Position numbers and translations under genes: made by a program
Assembly: GCA_046341775.1 (NCBI GenBank)
Contig: JBKDQQ010000071.1
Coordinates: 1 to 47,153 of the forward strand
Direction: 5' to 3'
DNA length: 47,153 nt
Source of the DNA: SXXH01 sp041165735
GTDB taxonomy: Bacteria; Planctomycetota; UBA1135; GCA-002686595
Notes under the pieces: model-generated
Told to the model about the DNA's origin: nothing
What the model saw: only the letters and a program-made list of their open reading frames with translations
Database searches by the model: none
Part shown: positions 18,225 through 27,299 of the stretch, one piece after another
Numbering within the stretch: position 1 is the first letter of the stretch
How the letters are laid out: the number at the start of each line of letters is the position of its first letter

Positions 18225-21200
18225 ATGATTCGCATCGCCGCCGCATGGGTTCTGCTCGCGCTGCCGGGGTTCGCCTCCCCGCAGGGGATCCCGTCTCCCG
18301 CGCGAGCCGCCCGCAGCCTCGTCGCTCCGTTCGACAACCAGGTCGGGCGCTACCTCAACTTCGAGGTCGGCCATGTGCAGCCCATGGCGCTGTCCGACGA
18401 CCGCTCGACGCTCTACGTCGTCAACACCCACGGATGGCGCCTCGCCGCGATGGACGCGACCACGCTGCAGATCGCGTGGGAAGCTCCCATCGGGCTTGGA
18501 GCCGCGTCCGTCGTGCCGCGCCCGGGCACGACCGAGCTGTGGGTCGTCGATCGGGTGCAATCGAGCATCTCCATCGTCGACACCGCGCGCCGGGCGATCG
18601 TGCGCACCATCCGCGTCGGCGCCGAGCCGCACCACGTCGTCTTCTCGCCCTCGGGCGATCGCGCCTGGGTCTCTTGCGCCGCCGCGCGCCGCGTGGAGAC
18701 GATCTCCACGGCGAGCTACGCGGTCGTCGGCCATGTGCGCATCCCCGCGCTCGAACCGCGCGCGATGGCGTGGGCCGCCGATCGCCTGTGGGTCAGCTCC
18801 TTCCAGTCGGGCAACAACACGACCGGGCGCGGCGTCTCCAGCGCCGACGCGGACAACATCGTCGACGTGCGGCGCGTGTCCGCGCCCGCCGCTCCGCTGC
18901 CCGACCGCGACCTGTTCGCCATCGTGCCGGGATCGTCGCCCGGCGCCGAGACGCTGGATTCCGGCCAGACGCGCACCGGACTCGGCACGACCCTCTTCAA
19001 CGCGCACGTGCGGCCGGGCACGAGCGAACTTTGGATCCCCTGCACCGACGCGCTCAATGCCGATTTCCACGGCGAGGGGACCTTCGTAGGCGGGCAGGCG
19101 GTGCGCAACCTCGTCAAGATCGTCGATCTGGCGGGCGCGGCGCCCGTGCGCACGATCGACCTCGATGCGCTGGCTCCCTCGCCCGACGTGCGCTGCGCGC
19201 AACCGACGGGACTGGCCTTCGATCCCGCCTCGGGGCGCGTGTACGTGGCTGGATACGGATCCGACCTGATCGCGGTGCTGCGCCTGGCGCAGGACGGTTC
19301 CGTGGCTTGGGACGGATCGGTGCGCCAACCCGCCAAGCAGAGCTACCCGCGCGGCTCCGGGCCGCGTGCGCTGCTGTACGACGCGACCGAGCAGGCGCTC
19401 TGGGTCTACTGCAAGAACGACAGCGCCGTGTCCAAGATCGACACGGCGGGCCTGCCGGCCGCGGTGTTCCACGTCGCGGCGAATCCGCCCGTGGCGTACG
19501 GGATGGGCGCGCGTTCGACCGAGGAGTCGCTCGGACGCCACCTCTTCACCGACGCGCGCCTCTCCGAATCGCAGACCACCTCGTGCGCCAGTTGCCATGT
19601 CGACGGGCACACGGATGGCTTGCTGTGGGACCTGTCGGACTACTTGGCGCCCGAAGGCGCGCCCGCCGGCGGCGCGACCCTCGCCCTCGACCAGAAGGGG
19701 CCGCTCGTCACGCAAAGCACGCGGCGCATGGAGGAGTCCGCTCCCTACCACTGGCGGGGCGAGAAGTCGCACCTCAACGAGTTCAACGACTCGTTCTCCA
19801 GCCTGCTCGACCACAAGGTCGCCGGACAGCCCGCCAACATCGCCGGCGACTTCCAGTACCTGCGCCACTACATCAATCGCCTGGCGATCCCGGCCAACCC
19901 GCTGCAGCAGGCGGACCGCGGTTGGACCGCCGTCCAGCTCGAAGGCGCGCGACTCTTCTCCGCACGCGCGCTCGACGCGAGCGGCCAGACTTGCGCCTCC
20001 TGCCACATGTTGCCGCTCGGCAGCAGCGGCGAAGTCGTCGCGTCCGCGGCCGAGGGCCTGCTGCGCTCGGCCGACGTGCCTTCGTTGCGCGGCGTCGCCG
20101 ACAAGGAACAGCCCTCGGTGTACGTGGGCAGTTCCTACGGGCATCGTCCCGAGTCCGGCACGGGCCTGCTCCACGGCGGCTACGCGGCGCGCCTGCAGGA
20201 TGCGTACGCCCGCGGCCCGTTCACGAGCTCGACCCACTCGTTCGACCTCTCGCCGGAGGAGGCCGACCGCATCGCCGACTTCCTGCGCGCCTTCGACACC
20301 GGCCTCGCGCCTTCGACGACGTGGCAGGCGACGCTGCGGCCCGAGAACGCCGACGCCGTGATGGCGAACGAGTTCGCCTTCCTGCGCTCGCAGGCGGCCG
20401 CCGGCCACTGCGAGCTGGTCGTGTACCGCTCCGTGCAGACGCCCGGCATGCCGCGCACGGGCCTCTTCGATCCGGCGACGGGCCAGTTCCGCATGTCGGC
20501 CGCGGGCGTGTGGCTCGCGCCGGAGGCGTTGGCGGCCGAAGCGCGCGCCGGGCAACCGATCACGCTGCTCGGCGTGCCGCTCGGCATGGGCCCGACGATG
20601 GGCCTGGACCGCGACTTCGACCACCTCTACGACGCCGACGAGTTGGCGCTCGGCACCGATCCCGAGGATGTGGACGGCGACGGCGACAAGTTCCCCGATG
20701 GTTGGGAGCTGCCTCGCGGCTTGGATCCCCTGGTCTTCGACCAGATCTCGCCCGACACGACCGCACCCAGCCTCGTGGGCCCCGCGCGCCTCGTGTACCG
20801 CACGACGAACACGCTCAAGTTCGAGTTCGACGTCGACGAGCTCTCGCGCTGCCACGTGTCGATCAACGGCGGCACGCCCATCCAGCGCATCCCGCTCGAC
20901 CACTACGTGGACACGCGCCACTGGGTCGTCATCGGCGATCTCGAGCCCGACACGAACTACACCATCGGCCTCGAGCTGCGCGATCCCGAGGGCAACATCC
21001 GCCTCGACACGTCCACCGTGTTCCGCACGGCCCCGTTGCGCGTGCCCGACGCGCTGCACGTGGAATCCATCACGCTGGGCACCACCACCGGTTCCACGCC
21101 GTTCCTCCACGCGTCGGTGTCCCTGCGGCGCGGCGCGATCCGAGCCGCCCCCGGCACGATGGTGGTCGCCGCCGTCTACCGGCGCGTCGGCACCGGCTTG

Positions 21201-21395
21201 GCGACGACCGTCGTGGGCGCCACCAGCACCTCGACCGACGCGCTGGGCAACGCCAACTTCACCGTGCCCTTGCCCAACAGCCAGGTGGGTCTCGGGACGA
21301 CCTGGTTCGTCGTGCGCGAAGTGCGGCCCCCGGCGGGCACGCAGCCGTGGATCAAGGCGTTGGACGCCGAGTTCCACAAGTCCATCGTCTGGTGA
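18225..21395 (+). CDS. Exported beta-propeller / di-haem cytochrome c / calcium-binding protein
   Basis: This protein of 1056 residues has a signal peptide (IAAAWVLLALPGFASPQ). Residues about 40-420 are YVTN-type propeller repeats (LYVVNTHGWRLAAMD, ELWVVDRVQSSISIVDT, HHVVFSPSGDRAWVS). Two c-type haem motifs follow, CASCH at 454-458 and CASCH at 590-594, the second followed by Met as a possible axial ligand. The region resembles the di-haem peroxidase/MauG group. At about 795-835 comes a thrombospondin-3-like calcium module (DRDFDHLYDADELALGTDP, DVDGDGDKFPDGWE), then FN3-like beta-sandwiches. It acts outside the cytoplasm and needs cytochrome c maturation. Its substrate is unknown. TAGACT at 18149-18154 is a possible -10 with a 70-base leader. 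Confidence 0.85.
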   Translation: MIRIAAAWVLLALPGFASPQGIPSPARAARSLVAPFDNQVGRYLNFEVGHVQPMALSDDRSTLYVVNTHGWRLAAMDATTLQIAWEAPIGLGAASVVPRPGTTELWVVDRVQSSISIVDTARRAIVRTIRVGAEPHHVVFSPSGDRAWVSCAAARRVETISTASYAVVGHVRIPALEPRAMAWAADRLWVSSFQSGNNTTGRGVSSADADNIVDVRRVSAPAAPLPDRDLFAIVPGSSPGAETLDSGQTRTGLGTTLFNAHVRPGTSELWIPCTDALNADFHGEGTFVGGQAVRNLVKIVDLAGAAPVRTIDLDALAPSPDVRCAQPTGLAFDPASGRVYVAGYGSDLIAVLRLAQDGSVAWDGSVRQPAKQSYPRGSGPRALLYDATEQALWVYCKNDSAVSKIDTAGLPAAVFHVAANPPVAYGMGARSTEESLGRHLFTDARLSESQTTSCASCHVDGHTDGLLWDLSDYLAPEGAPAGGATLALDQKGPLVTQSTRRMEESAPYHWRGEKSHLNEFNDSFSSLLDHKVAGQPANIAGDFQYLRHYINRLAIPANPLQQADRGWTAVQLEGARLFSARALDASGQTCASCHMLPLGSSGEVVASAAEGLLRSADVPSLRGVADKEQPSVYVGSSYGHRPESGTGLLHGGYAARLQDAYARGPFTSSTHSFDLSPEEADRIADFLRAFDTGLAPSTTWQATLRPENADAVMANEFAFLRSQAAAGHCELVVYRSVQTPGMPRTGLFDPATGQFRMSAAGVWLAPEALAAEARAGQPITLLGVPLGMGPTMGLDRDFDHLYDADELALGTDPEDVDGDGDKFPDGWELPRGLDPLVFDQISPDTTAPSLVGPARLVYRTTNTLKFEFDVDELSRCHVSINGGTPIQRIPLDHYVDTRHWVVIGDLEPDTNYTIGLELRDPEGNIRLDTSTVFRTAPLRVPDALHVESITLGTTTGSTPFLHASVSLRRGAIRAAPGTMVVAAVYRRVGTGLATTVVGATSTSTDALGNANFTVPLPNSQVGLGTTWFVVREVRPPAGTQPWIKALDAEFHKSIVW

Positions 21396-21434
21396 TCGTC
21401 GCGACCGGCGTGCGACCCGGCCGTCGGCGACGAA

Positions 21435-22562
21435 TCAAGCGCGCTCCGCCTCGGCGCGCAAGGCGGCCCATCCGGGCTTGATCGCGTCGAAGATCAAGGC
21501 GACGCGCTCGTCGTAGTGCGCGAAGGCGCTCTTCATGCCGTTGATGGCGAGCTTCTCGAGGTCGGCGAGCGACAACCCGTAGTGCCGGTGCGCCAGCAGG
21601 AATTCGTCCGTCAGGCTCGTGCGGCTCATCAACCGGTTGTCCGTGTTGAGCGTGACGCGGAAGCCCTTCTTGAAGTAGTGCGGGAACGGGTGCTCGTCGA
21701 GGCTCTTCGCCGCGCCGGTGTGCACGTTCGAGGAGAGGCAGATCTCGATCGGCACGCGGTGGTCGAGCACGTACTGCGCCAAGGGGCCGAGCGAGACCAC
21801 CTCGCCCTGGTGCAGCACCATGTCCTCGACGAGGCGCGTGCCGTGGCCGATGCGATGCGCGCCGCAATACTGCAACGCCTGCCAGATGCTCTCGGGGCCG
21901 AAGCTCTCGCCGGCGTGGATGGTGATGGAGAAGTTCGCGCGCTTGGCGAACTGGAACGCGTCCTCGTGGTGCTTGGCCGGATGTCCGGCCTCTTCGCCGG
22001 CGAGGTCGAAGCCCACGCAGCCGCGCGAGCGCCAGGCGACGGCGAGTTCCGCCATCTGGTAGCTGAGCATCGACGACATGTTGCGCATCGCGCACACGAT
22101 CAATCCGACCTGCACGCCGAAGTCGGCGCGGCCGCGCTCTAGTCCGCGGCAGACGGCGGCCATGACGCCGTCGAGGCCCAGTCCTTGTTGCGTGTGGAAG
22201 TGCGGGGCGAAGCGCACCTCGGCGTAGACGACGCCGTCGAGCCGCATGTCCTCGACGAACTCGTAGGCGACGCGCTCGAGCGCCTCGGAGGTCTGCATGA
22301 GCGCGATGGTGTGGCGGAAGCCCTCGAGGTAGAGAGGCAGGGAGCCGCGCGCCGCGCCGGCGGCGAACCAGTCCGCCAGGCGCTCCTCGTCGCGCTGCGG
22401 CAGTTCGCCGTAGCCGCATGCGGCGGCCAGCTCGAGCACGGTGCGCGGCCTCAGGCCGCCGTCGAGGTGTTCGTGCAGGAGGACCTTGGGCGCGCGAGCG
22501 AGGAACTCGCGGGTCAGCGGCGCGGGGCTTGCGGAGTTCGCGGGGGTCGAACGGCTCTCCAT
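21435..22562 (-). CDS. add: Adenosine deaminase
   Basis: This protein of 375 residues hydrolyses adenosine (and deoxyadenosine) to inosine in purine salvage. Zinc ligands and active-site motifs are all visible: HEHLDG (His30, His32), TIHAGES, HRIGHGTRL, EICLSSNVHTG and LNTDNRLMS. The last motif has Asn-Arg instead of the Asp-Pro of many bacterial enzymes, a known variant that keeps the metal-binding aspartate. Length is normal. The gene is convergent with the cytochrome gene and divergent from gltX. TAGATT lies 6 bases before the ATG on its own strand. Confidence 0.93.
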   Translation of the reverse strand: MESRSTPANSASPAPLTREFLARAPKVLLHEHLDGGLRPRTVLELAAACGYGELPQRDEERLADWFAAGAARGSLPLYLEGFRHTIALMQTSEALERVAYEFVEDMRLDGVVYAEVRFAPHFHTQQGLGLDGVMAAVCRGLERGRADFGVQVGLIVCAMRNMSSMLSYQMAELAVAWRSRGCVGFDLAGEEAGHPAKHHEDAFQFAKRANFSITIHAGESFGPESIWQALQYCGAHRIGHGTRLVEDMVLHQGEVVSLGPLAQYVLDHRVPIEICLSSNVHTGAAKSLDEHPFPHYFKKGFRVTLNTDNRLMSRTSLTDEFLLAHRHYGLSLADLEKLAINGMKSAFAHYDERVALIFDAIKPGWAALRAEAERA

Positions 22563-22568
22563 GCGCCG

Positions 22569-22574
22569 AATCTA
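22569..22574 (-). promoter_or_regulatory. -10-like TAGATT, 6 bases before the add start codon
   Basis: Read on the minus strand, CCCTAGATT is followed by six bases and ATG. This implies transcription starting at or next to the start codon. The -35 region is not recognisable. Confidence 0.4.
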
Positions 22575-22666
22575 GGGCTTGCGCGGGCTGGAATCGAGCC
22601 GCGGGGCGCTCCTCTCGCGCCGCTGGTGGAGCCGGCGGGGGTGCCTCGTCTATCCTCTCCGCCCCG

Positions 22667-24139
22667 ATGAACAGCCCGATCCGCGTCCGATTCGCACCGT
22701 CCCCGACCGGCAAGCTGCATGTGGGCGGCGCCCGCACGGCGCTCTTCAACTGGGCCTACGCGCGCGGGCGCGGCGGCAAGTTCCTGTTGCGCATCGAGGA
22801 CACCGATCCCGAGCGTTCGACGAAGGAGTTCGAGACGGCGATCCTCGAAGGCCTGCGTTGGCTCGGCATCGATTGGGACGAAGGCCCCGACGTGGGCGGC
22901 CCGCACGCGCCGTACCACCAGCGGCTGCGCATCGAGCGCCATAGCGAGTACGCGCGGAAGCTCTTCGCCATGGGGCGCGCCTACCGCTGCTTCTGCAGCC
23001 GCGAGCGCCTCGAGGAGCTGTCGAAGCGCCAGGAGGCGGCGAAGGAGCGCCTCGCCTACGACGGCTCGTGCCGCCGACTCGCCAAGGAGGAAGGCGAGCG
23101 CCGCGCGGCCGCCGGCGAACCCTTCGTCGTGCGCTTCGCCGTGCCGGAGGGCGAGACGCGCTTCCTCGACCATGTGCGCGGCGAGTGCGTCTTCCAGAAC
23201 GCGGAGGTGGAGGATTGGGTGATGGTCAGGAGCGACGGCAACCCGACCTACAACTTCGTCGTCGTGTGCGACGACATCGACATGGAGATCACCCATGTCT
23301 TCCGCGGCGAGGAGCACCTTGTCAACACGCCCAAGCAAGTGCTGCTCTACAAGGCCTTCGAGGCCAAGGTGCCGGAGTTCGGCCACCTGCCGCTGATGCT
23401 CGGCACCGACAAGAAGAAGCTCTCCAAGCGCACGGGCGACACGGCGCTGCAGGACTACCGCGACAAGGGCTATCCCAAGGCGGCCATCGTCAACTTCCTC
23501 TGCCTCCAAGGATGGTCCATCGACGGCGAGCGCGTCGTGTTCAGCGTCGACGAACTCGTGCAGCGCTTCGACATCAAGGACGTGCAGAAGGCCGGCGCGA
23601 TCTTCGACCTGGACAAGTTCGTGTGGCTGGCCGGCGAGTACATCCGCCACGAGCCGCTCGAGACCCTCGCCGCCAACTGCGCGCCCTTCGTGGTGCAGGC
23701 GGGGTTGATGACCGCCGCGGACATCGGCGCGCGGCGCGAATGGTGGCTGTCGATCGTCGCCGCCGAGCGCGAGCGCCTGCGCACCTACGCCGACCTCGTC
23801 GGCCGCATGCAGTACCTGTTCGCGTCCGACGAGAACCTCGCCTGGGACGCCGCGGGCGAGGCCGCTGCGAGGAAGCACGAGAACCGAGTGGCGACGCTGT
23901 CGGCCTTCCACGCCTGGCTCGGCGAGCGCGCCAAGGCGGGCTACGACCCCGCCAAGGTGCGCGACGAGGCCAAGCAGTGGGTGGCGGCGCAGGGTTGGAA
24001 GATCCCGCAGCTGTTCCAGCCGTTGCGACTCGCGTTGAGCGGACAGATGGGCGGCCCGGATGTCTTCGACATGATCGGTTGGTTGGGCGTCGAGCGTTCG
24101 CTCGCCCGCGTGGCCGACGCCGCGCGCCGCCTCGCCTGA
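22667..24139 (+). CDS. gltX: Glutamate-tRNA ligase
   Basis: This 490-residue class I synthetase charges tRNA-Glu. The N-terminus is RFAPSPTGKLHVGGARTAL, with HVGG as the HIGH motif (residues 18-21), then RIEDTDPERS and FCSRERL. The KMSKS equivalent is KKLSKR at about 250. The C-terminal helical anticodon-binding region is present (WKIPQLFQPLRLALSG). Length is normal. Whether it is discriminating or can also charge tRNA-Gln cannot be settled from sequence by eye. TATCCT ends 10 bases before the ATG, and no Shine-Dalgarno sequence is visible. Confidence 0.97.
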   Translation: MNSPIRVRFAPSPTGKLHVGGARTALFNWAYARGRGGKFLLRIEDTDPERSTKEFETAILEGLRWLGIDWDEGPDVGGPHAPYHQRLRIERHSEYARKLFAMGRAYRCFCSRERLEELSKRQEAAKERLAYDGSCRRLAKEEGERRAAAGEPFVVRFAVPEGETRFLDHVRGECVFQNAEVEDWVMVRSDGNPTYNFVVVCDDIDMEITHVFRGEEHLVNTPKQVLLYKAFEAKVPEFGHLPLMLGTDKKKLSKRTGDTALQDYRDKGYPKAAIVNFLCLQGWSIDGERVVFSVDELVQRFDIKDVQKAGAIFDLDKFVWLAGEYIRHEPLETLAANCAPFVVQAGLMTAADIGARREWWLSIVAAERERLRTYADLVGRMQYLFASDENLAWDAAGEAAARKHENRVATLSAFHAWLGERAKAGYDPAKVRDEAKQWVAAQGWKIPQLFQPLRLALSGQMGGPDVFDMIGWLGVERSLARVADAARRLA

Positions 24140-24302
24140 AGGCTCTCCACGGCCTGCCCGTGCAAGCGCCACGTCCGGCGACCGGGTGGAGGCGCGTTGC
24201 CGGGCGGGGTCTTGGCGCGCGGGAGGCCATCCCCCGGGGGAGGCGCGTCCCATCCTCGCCCGTGCTCCAGAACGGCGGCGTTCCTGCCGATGACCGTTGG
24301 CG

Positions 24303-25043
24303 ATGGACTCCCCCGCATCGCGCTCCGAACTCTCCTGCGAGCGCGCGCTGGCGCTGGCGGGCGACTGGATCGACGGCCGCGTCGCGGCGGACGAGCGCAA
24401 GTCCATCGGAGCGCATCTCGCCGCGTGTCCCGCCTGCGACGCGCAGCTGCGCGCGCGCATGGCGGCTCGGGGCTCGGTGCTCGTCGACGCGCCCATCGAA
24501 GAGCCGATCGGCGCGCCGATCGCACGCGGCTTCCTCGCCACCGGCGCGCGTCGACTCGGCAGGTTCCGCGGAGCGCTGCTCTTCTTCGTGGTGGGTGCGG
24601 TGCTCTTCGCGAGCTTCGAGCGCTCGCGCCGCGCATCGCGGCTCGTGGAGGCCGCGCACGCCAGCCTCGCCGATGGCGCGAGCGCGCGCGCCGGCGACGA
24701 ACTCGTCGAGGGCGCCATCGTGCTCGTGGCGACGGGTGGGCGCGCCACCTTCGCCCGCGGAAGTCTGCGCTTGTCCGTCGAGGGACCCGCGCGGGTCCGC
24801 GCCACGGCGCGCGGCTTCGACTTGCTCTCCGGCGCCGGGCGCGTGGAGGGCGACGGCGTGATCGGCACTTCGCGCGGGGCGTTGGATTGCGACGCGGCCG
24901 TGGTCGACCTGGTGGAATCGGCCGAGGGCTTCGAGCTCCTGTGCGCCGACGGCGCAGCGCGCCTCGTGGCGCACGAGACGCACCATTTGAGGCCGGGTGC
25001 GCGGCTGGGCTTCGCGCGCGCCTCGCTCGTCCCGACGCGCTGA
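24303..25043 (+). CDS. Zinc-finger anti-sigma-like membrane protein with FecR-like domain
   Basis: This protein of 246 residues begins with an anti-sigma zinc-finger pattern (DWIDGRVAADERKSIGAHL, then HLAACPACDAQL, the H-x3-C-x2-C site). One membrane helix follows (GALLFFVVGAVLFASF, about 95-110), then a beta-rich exported part of about 130 residues that looks like FecR (ATGGRATFARGSLRLSVEG, AAVVDLVESAEGFELLC). Anti-sigma factors of this layout hold an ECF sigma factor at the membrane. No sigma gene adjoins it: gltX is upstream and a phosphoesterase is 20 bases downstream. A TTG two codons upstream is the alternative start. Confidence 0.75.
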   Translation: MDSPASRSELSCERALALAGDWIDGRVAADERKSIGAHLAACPACDAQLRARMAARGSVLVDAPIEEPIGAPIARGFLATGARRLGRFRGALLFFVVGAVLFASFERSRRASRLVEAAHASLADGASARAGDELVEGAIVLVATGGRATFARGSLRLSVEGPARVRATARGFDLLSGAGRVEGDGVIGTSRGALDCDAAVVDLVESAEGFELLCADGAARLVAHETHHLRPGARLGFARASLVPTR

Positions 25044-25050
25044 ACGCTGC

Positions 25051-25056
25051 TAGACT
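25051..25056 (+). promoter_or_regulatory. -10-like TAGACT, 7 bases before the start codon
   Basis: GCTGCTAGACT, seven bases, then ATG. The spacing would put the transcription start on the A of the ATG, giving a leaderless mRNA for the phosphoesterase gene. Confidence 0.45.
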
Positions 25057-25063
25057 GCCGGCC

Positions 25064-25957
25064 ATGCACGTGGCCGCCCATGAGAAGCAGCCCGATGTGC
25101 GCGTGGCGCCGCGGCGCTTCTCCCGCGCGCGACTCGCCGCGTTCCGCGCGGTCGAGCGCGCCTGCGTGCTCTTCGGCGGGCGCGCCTTCTACCGCGCGCG
25201 CCACCTCGCGCCGGGTCGGTTCCTGCTGCGCGAGGAGCGCGTGCGCGTCGCGGGCTTGCCGCCGGCGCTGGAGGGGTTCCGCGTCGCCCAGTTGTCGGAT
25301 CTGCATGGTGGCGGATTCCTCGGCGCGGGCGACCTGCGCCATGTCGTCGCGGCGGTCGAGGCGCTGGCGCCGGACGCGGTGGCCCTGACCGGCGACTACA
25401 TCACGCACGCCATCGAGGACTCCTTCCCGCTGGTCGAGGACCTCGCGCGCCTGCGGCCGCGCCACGGCGTCTGGGCGGTCTTCGGCAACCACGACTACAA
25501 GGCGCGACGCGAGGGCGAACTCGTCGCGCGGCTCGCGGCGCGCGGCGTGCGCTTCCTGCGCAACGAGTGCGCGCGCATCGCGGTCGATGGCGGCGCCCGC
25601 GGGCGCGCGTGGATCGCGTTCACGGGCCTCGAGGACCTCGAGGAGGGCAAGCGCGTCGACTTGGCCTCGGCGCGCGCCGGGCTGCGACCGGGGGACATCG
25701 AAGTGTGCTTGTGCCACAACCCGGCCGGCGCGCGTTGGTTGGCGCGCGAGGGTTGCGTCGCGATCCTCGCCGGCCACACGCACGGCACGCAGATCGACTG
25801 GCCGTTCCTGCGCACGCTCGGTCCCAAGCATCCCGGCACGCGGCTTCAACTGGGGCCGACCACGTTGCTCGTCTCGCGCGGCCTCGGCGTCGTCGGCGCC
25901 CCGCTGCGGATCGGCGCTCCGGCCGAGGTCGTGGTCCTGCGCCTGGAGCGCGCGTGA
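25064..25957 (+). CDS. Calcineurin-like metallophosphoesterase (YkuE-like)
   Basis: This protein of 297 residues has all the metal-binding blocks of the family in order: QLSDLHGGGF, LTGDYI, VFGNHDY, LCHNP and GHTHGTQID. The N-terminal 70 residues hold a hydrophobic and basic lead-in, as in YkuE-type enzymes that act on envelope phosphoesters such as UDP-diacylglucosamine or related lipids. A soluble phosphodiesterase is also possible, since no clear signal peptide is present. The start ATG follows TAGACT after 7 bases. Its stop overlaps the GTG of the next gene. Confidence 0.9.
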   Translation: MHVAAHEKQPDVRVAPRRFSRARLAAFRAVERACVLFGGRAFYRARHLAPGRFLLREERVRVAGLPPALEGFRVAQLSDLHGGGFLGAGDLRHVVAAVEALAPDAVALTGDYITHAIEDSFPLVEDLARLRPRHGVWAVFGNHDYKARREGELVARLAARGVRFLRNECARIAVDGGARGRAWIAFTGLEDLEEGKRVDLASARAGLRPGDIEVCLCHNPAGARWLAREGCVAILAGHTHGTQIDWPFLRTLGPKHPGTRLQLGPTTLLVSRGLGVVGAPLRIGAPAEVVVLRLERA

Positions 25958-26808
25958 GCGGCAGGCTGGCGGCGCACGGCGGCGTGGTGTGGGTCGCGCG
26001 CGAGCGACGCCGCGGCGGAGTGCGCGCGTACGACTTCGATGGCCGACGCGTGGCCGACGAATTCGCGGTGCCGCCGCTGCGCGCCACGCGCACGACGATC
26101 ACCGGACTCGCCGTCGACGCCGATCGTCGCCTGTACCTCGTCGACGCCTCGGCGCGCAGCGTGCGCCGCTTCAACGCGTTCGGCGTCGAGCAACCCGAGC
26201 TCCTGCGTTCCGAGACCGACCAGCTCGATTCCTTCGACAGCCTCGCCTCGCCGGTCGATGTGGCCGTGGACGGCGTCGAGGGCGACGCGCGCGTGGTCGT
26301 CGCCTGCGGCGGCGAGCGGCGCCACGCCTTGAAGGTCCACGACCGCGACTGCCGCTTGCTGCATTCGCTGCGACCGTTCGGCGATCCGATGGGGGTGTTC
26401 CACCATCTGGCGCGCGTGGGCGTGCGCGGCCGCTGGATCGCCGCCCTCGAGGGCGCCAAGGACCGCGTGCAGGTCTTCCGCGACGGCGAGTTCCACTACG
26501 CCTTCAGCGTCCCTGTCGACCGCCGCGCCCCAGCCGCGATGGTCGGCATCGAACCGCTCGAGGACGGCGGCTTCGTCGCCCTCTTGCGCGGCGGCCATGG
26601 CGCGCACTTGTTGCACCTCGGTCGCGCTGGCGCGCTCGAACGCGTGTTGGCCGATGGCGAGGCGATCGAGGAGCCGGTCGACCTCGTCGTCGAGGAGGGC
26701 GGGACGGGGCCGCGCACGCGCGTCATCGTCCTGGATCGGGAAGGGGCGCGGGTGGCGGTGCACACGCTGGAGGGGCGGATGTTGGGGGAGTTCGTGGAGG
26801 ACGGATGA
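25954..26808 (+). CDS. NHL/six-bladed beta-propeller-like protein
   Basis: This protein of 284 residues starts at a GTG inside the phosphoesterase stop (GTGA). Repeating units of about 45 residues are visible, each ending in a strand and turn with D-A-D-R-R-L or similar (GLAVDADRRLYLVDASARSV, PVDVAVDGVEGDARVVVAC, MVGIEPLEDGGFVALL). This is the pattern of NHL or related propellers. No signal peptide is seen, so it is probably cytoplasmic. Function is unknown, and coupling to the phosphoesterase suggests a joint role. Confidence 0.7.
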   Translation: MSGRLAAHGGVVWVARERRRGGVRAYDFDGRRVADEFAVPPLRATRTTITGLAVDADRRLYLVDASARSVRRFNAFGVEQPELLRSETDQLDSFDSLASPVDVAVDGVEGDARVVVACGGERRHALKVHDRDCRLLHSLRPFGDPMGVFHHLARVGVRGRWIAALEGAKDRVQVFRDGEFHYAFSVPVDRRAPAAMVGIEPLEDGGFVALLRGGHGAHLLHLGRAGALERVLADGEAIEEPVDLVVEEGGTGPRTRVIVLDREGARVAVHTLEGRMLGEFVEDG

Positions 26809-27299
26809 ACCCGATGCTGGCCCCGTTCATTGTGCGCGCCGTGGCGTACACCGCGATCCGGGTCCGGGGACAGGTGGTTGGCGCGGCGGTGCGCGGGCGA
26901 CATGGATCTCCATCGCCAGGCCGCAGGGGCTGTCTGGCGGTTGGAATCGACGTCGTGGCGGTTGGCGATGGGTGTCGGTGGGTCGCACGACCACGAAGCA
27001 AGGGGCCTTGCTCCGTGGTCGCGGACCCGGTTGCTGCGGGTCGTGCGTCCTCCTGTTGATCGGGAAGTGCGGGCCGTGGACGGGCTGCGAGTTCCTTCGA
27101 ACGGCCGTAGGCGGTCCTGTCGCGGGCAGGAAGGGCCCGCGGCGCCACCACCAGGCCTCGCCCTGGGCGATCGGGATCGTCCTCCTCATCGAGATGGACG
27201 CACGGAATTGCCTGCGTTGCAGCAGCCTGGCCGGAATTTCGCTGCTCTTGGCGCGCCCGGGCAGTCAGATGACGCACAACGAAGGGGGCCAGCATCTCC
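26809..27299. other. Non-coding stretch with one strong hairpin
   Basis: No gene is supported in these 491 bases. Open frames on both strands lack domains, and their codon composition differs from neighbouring genes. The only clear structure is the hairpin at 26988-27021. The stretch could be a decayed gene or element, but no terminal repeats or transposase remnants were found. Confidence 0.45.
26988..27021. repeat. 16-bp inverted repeat with 2-base loop
   Basis: CGACCACGAAGCAAGG and CCTTGCTCCGTGGTCG pair over 16 bases with one mismatch around GG. No T-run follows, so a terminator role is not obvious. Confidence 0.65.

Noticed and set aside
26827..27189. Minus-strand protein in the gene-free stretch
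   Set aside because: The translated sequence is low-complexity and proline/arginine-rich with no start context; it spans the hairpin.
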